Shown piece after piece: positions 6,877-10,126 of a stretch of DNA of 10,126 nt (within the stretch, counting starts at the first letter, position 1; every line of letters starts with the position of its first letter). The notes beneath the pieces were generated by a model. That model had not been told where the DNA came from, did not search any database, and saw only the letters and a list, made by a program, of their open reading frames with translations. The stretch comes from Kordiimonadaceae bacterium (GTDB taxonomy: Bacteria; Pseudomonadota; Alphaproteobacteria; Sphingomonadales; Emcibacteraceae): assembly GCA_018699075.1 (NCBI GenBank), contig JABIPV010000025.1:1-10126 (forward strand), read 5' to 3'. Both the position numbers and the translations under genes were made by a program.

Positions 6877-7329
6877 TTATGGATTATTAATCTGATACTC
6901 TTCCTTTAACGACGCTGCCATCATATTAGCTTGAAAAGAATCACCCTCAGGTTTTATTTTGTGAAATTCAATTCTAAGCTCACTTTTCCTTCTAGCTCTA
7001 GATTTAAACGCCCCTACATCAGGAGAAGAACCTTGGCCAAATCTAGCTTTATTAATTTTATTATTATTGCTTACCGCCTTCTTAACGGTAAAATACGCAA
7101 ACCCTTTTTCCAAAGTTAACTCCGCGCTTCTTAGAAATACCATATCATTTACGTACTGAGGCGTTACATTTAACTCATCTTTGTAAGTCACAATATAGAC
7201 ATTATCATTATATTTTTGCTCGCTATAGCCATAACCTCCTTTTTTATCGTAACTTTGATAATCAGAGGCCAAAGCAAAGTTAAATAAGAATAAGGTCAGT
7301 ATAACTGTAATGATTGGCATAAATTTCAT
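6877..7329 (-). CDS. CC0125/CC1285-like protein, paralogue 2, without lipobox
   Basis: 150 residues. Same fold pattern as its neighbours: GYGYSEQKYNDNVYIVTYKDE, then NDMVFLRSAELTLEKGFAYF, a linker rich in Asn, Lys and Arg, and a C-terminal FQANMMAASLKEEYQINNP. Unlike the other four copies it has no cysteine at the signal end. The N-terminus (LFLFNFALAS) ends in a signal-peptidase-I site, ALA-S, so the product should be soluble in the periplasm. It also lacks the C-terminal GD(V/I)GV tail. AAGGGAA precedes the ATG at normal spacing. The basic linker (KSRARRKSELRI) is a further difference. It is the most diverged copy, yet the frame and conserved core are intact, so it is probably functional. 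Confidence 0.78.
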   Translation of the reverse strand: MKFMPIITVILTLFLFNFALASDYQSYDKKGGYGYSEQKYNDNVYIVTYKDELNVTPQYVNDMVFLRSAELTLEKGFAYFTVKKAVSNNNKINKARFGQGSSPDVGAFKSRARRKSELRIEFHKIKPEGDSFQANMMAASLKEEYQINNP

Positions 7330-7354
7330 AATTAAATTCCCTTTACGTTAATGA

Positions 7355-7786
7355 CTAAACCCCAACATCTCCGATGGCGTTTATTTGATATTCGTCTCTT
7401 AAAGCGTCACTTATTTGTCGAGCATCATAAGAAACTCCCTCAGGCTTATTCTTAAAACAATTTATGTAAAGTTGGCTTTTTGCTTTAGGCATAGCCATAT
7501 CAGGATAAGTTCGAGAGAAAATAAGGTCCTTTTCATTATTCTTTTCATCTTCAATTATAAAATAATAATATCCATTTTCAAGCGTAATTTCCGCTGCTCT
7601 AAGAAGTGCAAAATCATTTATTTTCTCAAAATCTGATAAAGGCTTATCAACATAACTAACATGGTAAGTACTATTGGCAATTTGTTTGGATGAATAACCA
7701 TTTCCAATCGTATTCAACGTATGATACTTACCCGTCATACAGCCTGACAAAATCAATCCCACAACTAATATAATAGCTATTTTCAT
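7355..7786 (-). CDS. CC0125/CC1285-like lipoprotein, paralogue 3
   Basis: 143 residues. The lipoprotein signal MKIAIILVVGLILSGC has its cysteine at residue 16, followed by Met-Thr. NTIGNGYSS after the lipid anchor matches paralogue 1, and the core is NDFALLRAAEITLENGYYYFII. The C-terminus reads GVSYDARQISDALRDEYQI and ends GDVGV, as in paralogues 4 and 5, so it combines features of both ends of the array. A second cysteine in YINCFKNKPEG occupies the place of the KLFKFDPGG strand of paralogues 4 and 5. AGGAG lies eight bases before the ATG, and the gene begins two bases after paralogue 4 ends: tight operon packing. Function unknown. Confidence 0.8.
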   Translation of the reverse strand: MKIAIILVVGLILSGCMTGKYHTLNTIGNGYSSKQIANSTYHVSYVDKPLSDFEKINDFALLRAAEITLENGYYYFIIEDEKNNEKDLIFSRTYPDMAMPKAKSQLYINCFKNKPEGVSYDARQISDALRDEYQINAIGDVGV

Positions 7787-7788
7787 AA

Positions 7789-8238
7789 TTAAACTCCTAT
7801 ATCACCTATATCATTAATGTTATATTTCTCTTTCAAAGTCGCTTCGACCTGGCGGGCATTATATACTTCACCGCCCGGATCAAACTTAAATAGTTTGATA
7901 ACTAAATTACTTTCCCGCCAAGGCTTTTGTGACGGGACACTTATAACACCTACGCCACCTGAAAAATTCGGAGCTTGTTTTCTGTTATTGCTCGATTTAG
8001 TAATGATAAAATAATCATACCCTTTTTCTATGGCAAGTTCAGCACTTCGAAGAAATACCAAATCATTTAGTTTCTTAAATCCTATTGTTGACGTACCTAT
8101 ATAGCTGACACGATAAATATTATCTTTAGTAAATTCGGATTTATAACCGACCCCATCACTAAATTCTTGATAGTTACGCGTGCCCGTTACACATCCCGTT
8201 AATGCGAAAATCACTGTGATTAATATGGTTTTATTCAT
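7789..8238 (-). CDS. CC0125/CC1285-like lipoprotein, paralogue 4
   Basis: 149 residues. Signal MNKTILITVIFALTGC has Cys16 then Val-Thr-Gly. The mature part begins QEFSDGVGYKSEFTKDNIYR, with core NDLVFLRSAELAIEKGYDYF, then IKLFKFDPGGEVYNARQVEA and the terminal GDIGV. It is very close to paralogue 5 in protein and DNA; the coding sequences share an exact 32-base run, so this pair is the youngest duplication in the array. The main difference is the linker after the core, with a glycine-rich segment SGGVGVISVP here. AAAGGGGAA precedes the ATG. Thirty-two bases separate it from paralogue 5 upstream, without a visible promoter or terminator. Confidence 0.82.
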   Translation of the reverse strand: MNKTILITVIFALTGCVTGTRNYQEFSDGVGYKSEFTKDNIYRVSYIGTSTIGFKKLNDLVFLRSAELAIEKGYDYFIITKSSNNRKQAPNFSGGVGVISVPSQKPWRESNLVIKLFKFDPGGEVYNARQVEATLKEKYNINDIGDIGV

Positions 8239-8270
8239 TATTAATTCCCCTTTAAATTAATTGCAAAAAA

Positions 8271-8736
8271 TTAAACCCCTACATCGCCCATACCATCAAT
8301 TTGATATTTATCTTTTATTCTAGCCTCGATTTGTCTTGCATTATAGACTTCCCCACCCGGATCAAACTTAAATAATTTAATAACCAGATTACTTTCCGGT
8401 CTAACTTTATTGGTCAAGCCAGCCACACGCCGATGTGCCGGAACACCGCTAATTCCTGCTCCCATAGCGCTCGTTATTTGTGTTCTATTATTACTCGCTT
8501 TGGTAATGATAAAATAATCATACCCTTTTTCTATAGCAAGTTCAGCACTCCGCAGAAATACCAAATCATTCAGTTTATTATATCCTGTTGATTGAGTTCC
8601 CGTATAGCTCACGCGGTAAATATTATCTTTTTCTAATTCAGATTTGTAGCCAACCCCATCACTAAATTGCTGATATGGCCCCGTTACACACCCCGTTAAC
8701 GCAAACATAGCCATAATTAATAATATTTTTTTTCAT
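8271..8736 (-). CDS. CC0125/CC1285-like lipoprotein, paralogue 5, frameshifted at an A8 tract
   Basis: First gene of the array. The uninterrupted frame with an ATG runs only from 8714 and would begin MAMFALTGC, too short and uncharged to be a signal peptide. Twenty-two bases further upstream, at 8736, is another ATG with an AAGGGGAG site seven bases before it, but it is in another frame: ATG, eight As, then the signal sequence. Removing one A gives MKKILLIMAMFALTGC, a textbook lipoprotein signal with Cys16, the same position as in paralogues 1, 3 and 4. Restored length is 154 residues. The rest is intact and nearly identical to paralogue 4 (VFLRSAELAIEKGYDYFII, FKFDPGGEVYNARQIEA, GDVGV end). 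As written, the 8736 start yields about 25 codons before TAG. It may be a phase-variable or slippage-read gene, a fresh pseudogene or a homopolymer sequencing error. Confidence 0.75.
8726..8733 (-). repeat. Homopolymeric A8 tract (T8 on plus strand) at codon 2
   Basis: Eight consecutive As directly follow the ATG at 8736 on the minus strand. One base too many puts the start out of frame with the rest of paralogue 5; seven would be in frame. Confidence 0.9.
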
Positions 8737-8788
8737 TACAAAACTCCCCTTATATTTAGAAGTATCATTAATTTTAATTCAATCTTTA

Positions 8789-8804
8789 ATTGTATTAATA
8801 CAAT
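8789..8804. promoter_or_regulatory. Perfect 16-bp palindrome upstream of the lipoprotein array
   Basis: ATTGTATTAATACAAT is its own reverse complement over all 16 bases. It lies between the candidate promoter and the ribosome binding site of the first array gene, about 5-20 bases downstream of the predicted transcription start. This is a position typical of repressor operators of TetR- or MarR-like size. No regulator gene is in the window. AT-rich DNA yields such palindromes more often than balanced DNA. Confidence 0.45.
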
Positions 8805-8816
8805 AATACCTGCTTG

Positions 8817-8845
8817 TTTATAAAGGTTTTATAACAATAACACAA
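8817..8845 (-). promoter_or_regulatory. Candidate sigma-70 promoter for the lipoprotein array
   Basis: On the minus strand TTGTGT (8845-8840) is separated by 17 bases from TATAAA (8822-8817), which has five of six -10 consensus bases. The -35 is weak (three of six). The start would be near 8810, leaving a leader of about 73 bases before the ATG at 8736. The surrounding stretch, 8737-8880, is very AT-rich and contains no gene. Confidence 0.4.
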
Positions 8846-8880
8846 CCTATAATATGTAATTATATAAATTATGAAGGTTT

Positions 8881-9471
8881 TTATAATATCTTTCCAGAGT
8901 AATCGACTTTTAATTTTGGCCATTGCTGAAGCCACATCTTACTTTCCAACCTTTGTTTAAATGCATCGCGCTTAATACGTTTCTGATTAAGGGTAATTGT
9001 ATTTGAAAAAAGGGCATCTAGTCCAAAAGGTGCGTTCAATAATATTTCACCATCCTTAGACAAACTTGCACCTATGGCTGTTTCAACTTCCACCCAGTAA
9101 CTCATGGCATCACTCGTGGAAGCGTAGGGCATATCATCATTACGTATATGCATCCGTGCCTGGTTTTTTACTGACCAAGGATGATCAGACCACGTCTTCA
9201 ATATCGTCTCATATTTCTTATCCTGATCTGGGTCCATATTCGATTGATCAAAATAGATCAAATCAATATCATTTAAAGGGGTCGGCTTTACAAATCCATG
9301 TATTTTATCCCAAACAATATTTCGCACAAACCCTGCGGCAACACACCAATCCGTTAAAGATAGTTTAGAAGCCACATTTAGAACCTCCATACTATATTCA
9401 TCTTCCTGCAACCATTTAATGATTTGCTTATCTGGTGGGAGTTGAATGGGCTGCCCCTCTAAATATGGCAT
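8881..9471 (-). CDS. Nucleotidyltransferase-like protein (COG3575 / PF06042 type)
   Basis: 196 residues, cytoplasmic. It resembles the uncharacterised nucleotidyltransferase-fold family with a DWCVAAGFVRNIVWDKIHG segment (41-59) followed by TPLNDIDLIYFD (64-75). The Asp-Ile-Asp at 68-70 would be the metal-binding pair of the Pol-beta-type fold. The later segment with WVEVETAIGASL (126-137) and FGLDALFSNTI (149-159) is also typical of that family. The biological substrate of this family is unknown to me. The ATG at 9471 overlaps the preceding carboxypeptidase gene by 44 bases and has no clear ribosome binding site. An ATG at 9390 (Met28) would avoid the overlap, but IIKWLQEDEYSMEVL (17-31) looks like the conserved first helix of the family, so I kept the longer form. 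Confidence 0.78.
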   Translation of the reverse strand: MPYLEGQPIQLPPDKQIIKWLQEDEYSMEVLNVASKLSLTDWCVAAGFVRNIVWDKIHGFVKPTPLNDIDLIYFDQSNMDPDQDKKYETILKTWSDHPWSVKNQARMHIRNDDMPYASTSDAMSYWVEVETAIGASLSKDGEILLNAPFGLDALFSNTITLNQKRIKRDAFKQRLESKMWLQQWPKLKVDYSGKIL

Positions 9472-10126
9472 TCATAAGCATTAAATTTAGACCGTCTAAA
9501 TAAGCCCTAACCGTTGGGTCACTGGTAAAGCCGATCACTTGTCCACGTCCTTTTGGTTCTGAAATAATGAACGGCTTATGGGCGAGTTGCACGCGGTTTT
9601 CTTCCCATAAATATCCACTGGCAAGTACGTCATCTTTACCCATGTAATTAACAACATTACGGCCATTATCAATTGTCACTGGCCTATAAATATCACTGCC
9701 ACGGTAAAGAACATTCAACGTATCCGCAGAACCCGCCGTCAGCCAATGTTCAAGGTCCACTTTGGCTTTTAACATCACACCCGGCACCGAATCTGGGCTG
9801 GCGTCTTTGGTTTCAATGGCTTGATTATAATCATCAATTCCCTCCATTAGAACACCATCAACTTGCGCCGCATCTTCAACATCATCTTTCTTATCTTCGC
9901 GGTAGACATATTCGCGCCGCGTCGACATGATATCCACATCTGGATCGGTCACATAACGCATGCCGGTACCAAGGGCTATCAGCGTCCCCCCTTCATCAAC
10001 CCATTCTTTAAGATTATTGGCACCACCTTCACCAAAGGTCGCTTTATAACCACTTCGCGATTCAGGAATGATCAACACCTGAAATGGACTTAAATCGCCG
10101 CTTGATATATCTTTTGCCCTTATCGC
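9428..10126 (-). CDS. Probable M14-family zinc carboxypeptidase, C-terminal GATase-like part (5' end outside window)
   Basis: 232 C-terminal residues. The minus-strand frame is open to the window edge: sixteen codons precede the GTG at 10078, which is therefore an internal Val and not a start. The fragment reads as the class-I-glutamine-amidotransferase-like tail found on a group of secreted M14 peptidases: VLIIPESRSGYKATFGEGGANNL, LKEWVDEGGTLIALG, ...GKDDVLASGYLWEENRVQLA, GRGQVIGFTSDPTVRAYLDG and the closing NLMLMNAIFRGAAHS. The zinc-binding peptidase domain would lie beyond the window, so the peptidase call rests on recollection of this domain pairing and not on catalytic residues seen here. 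The end overlaps the nucleotidyltransferase-like gene by 44 bases on the same strand, pointing to co-transcription. Confidence 0.62.
   Translation of the reverse strand, partial: AIRAKDISSGDLSPFQVLIIPESRSGYKATFGEGGANNLKEWVDEGGTLIALGTGMRYVTDPDVDIMSTRREYVYREDKKDDVEDAAQVDGVLMEGIDDYNQAIETKDASPDSVPGVMLKAKVDLEHWLTAGSADTLNVLYRGSDIYRPVTIDNGRNVVNYMGKDDVLASGYLWEENRVQLAHKPFIISEPKGRGQVIGFTSDPTVRAYLDGLNLMLMNAIFRGAAHSTPTR

Larger units (their letters stand above)
7789..8736 (-). repeat. Tandem gene duplication (paralogues 4 and 5)
   Basis: The two genes are near-duplicates at DNA level. An exact 32-base match lies at 8000-8031 and 8503-8534 within the core-helix codons, and CCCGGATCAAACTTAAATA recurs about 482 bases apart. 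The offset changes from about 482 to about 503 across the variable linker, showing an insertion or deletion of roughly 21 bases there, in frame. Long similarity of this kind would support further copy-number change by recombination. Confidence 0.8.

Noticed and set aside
6439..8736. Regularly spaced similar DNA blocks, considered as a CRISPR-like or other short-repeat array
   Set aside because: The similarity is explained by paralogous protein genes of about 430-470 bases; there are no short identical repeats with unique spacers.
8714..8736. ATG at 8714 as the true start of paralogue 5
   Set aside because: It leaves eight uncharged residues before the lipobox cysteine and lacks a ribosome binding site, while the ATG at 8736 has a strong one and the matching signal sequence one base out of frame.
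10078..10126. GTG at 10078 as the start of the carboxypeptidase-type gene
   Set aside because: The frame stays open to the window edge and the codon falls inside a conserved-looking strand (PFQVLIIPESRSGY), so the gene continues beyond the window.

Overview
The window looks like an AT-rich chromosomal segment from a Gram-negative bacterium. Outer-membrane-type lipoproteins, Tat-exported oxidoreductase parts and CC0125/CC1285-type lipoproteins fit a marine-type alphaproteobacterium best, but that placement is inference from gene content and could be wrong at class level. No tRNA, rRNA, CRISPR array, transposase or integrase is visible. Coding density is high, and the two end genes run off the window.

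Left block, plus strand (1-3095). The C-terminal third of a methionine gamma-lyase is followed by a beta-keto acid cleavage enzyme (BKACE, DUF849) and a nitrilase. The last two are one base apart and so translationally linked. A Tat-exported cupin protein of unknown function follows after 87 bases. A 7-bp inverted repeat sits just before the BKACE start. The set suggests a small catabolic unit for a nitrogen- or sulfur-containing compound, but the substrate cannot be read from the sequence.

Middle block (3103-6433). On the minus strand, a GMC flavoprotein dehydrogenase and its gluconate-2-dehydrogenase-subunit-3-like partner overlap by 4 bases (ATGA). They are divergent from an exported DUF1080 protein (3-keto-disaccharide hydrolase family), which has a TTG start and a near-ideal sigma-70 promoter. 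The three genes match the 3-keto-glycoside route: periplasmic oxidation of a glycoside at C3 followed by cleavage of the 3-keto product. A perfect 13-bp-stem terminator, probably bidirectional, closes the block.

Right block, minus strand (6439-8850). Five tandem paralogues of a small cell-envelope protein (CC0125/CC1285-like) appear to form one operon. Four carry a lipobox with the cysteine at exactly residue 16, and one has switched to an ordinary signal peptide. The first gene of the operon has a +1 frameshift in an A8 tract at its second codon; removing one A restores a perfect lipoprotein signal. Upstream are a candidate promoter and a perfect 16-bp palindrome. This expanded, partly frameshifted array of unknown function is the least explained part of the window.

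Right end, minus strand (8881-10126). The C-terminal part of a probable M14-family carboxypeptidase with a GATase-like tail overlaps by 44 bases the start of a COG3575/PF06042-type nucleotidyltransferase-like gene.
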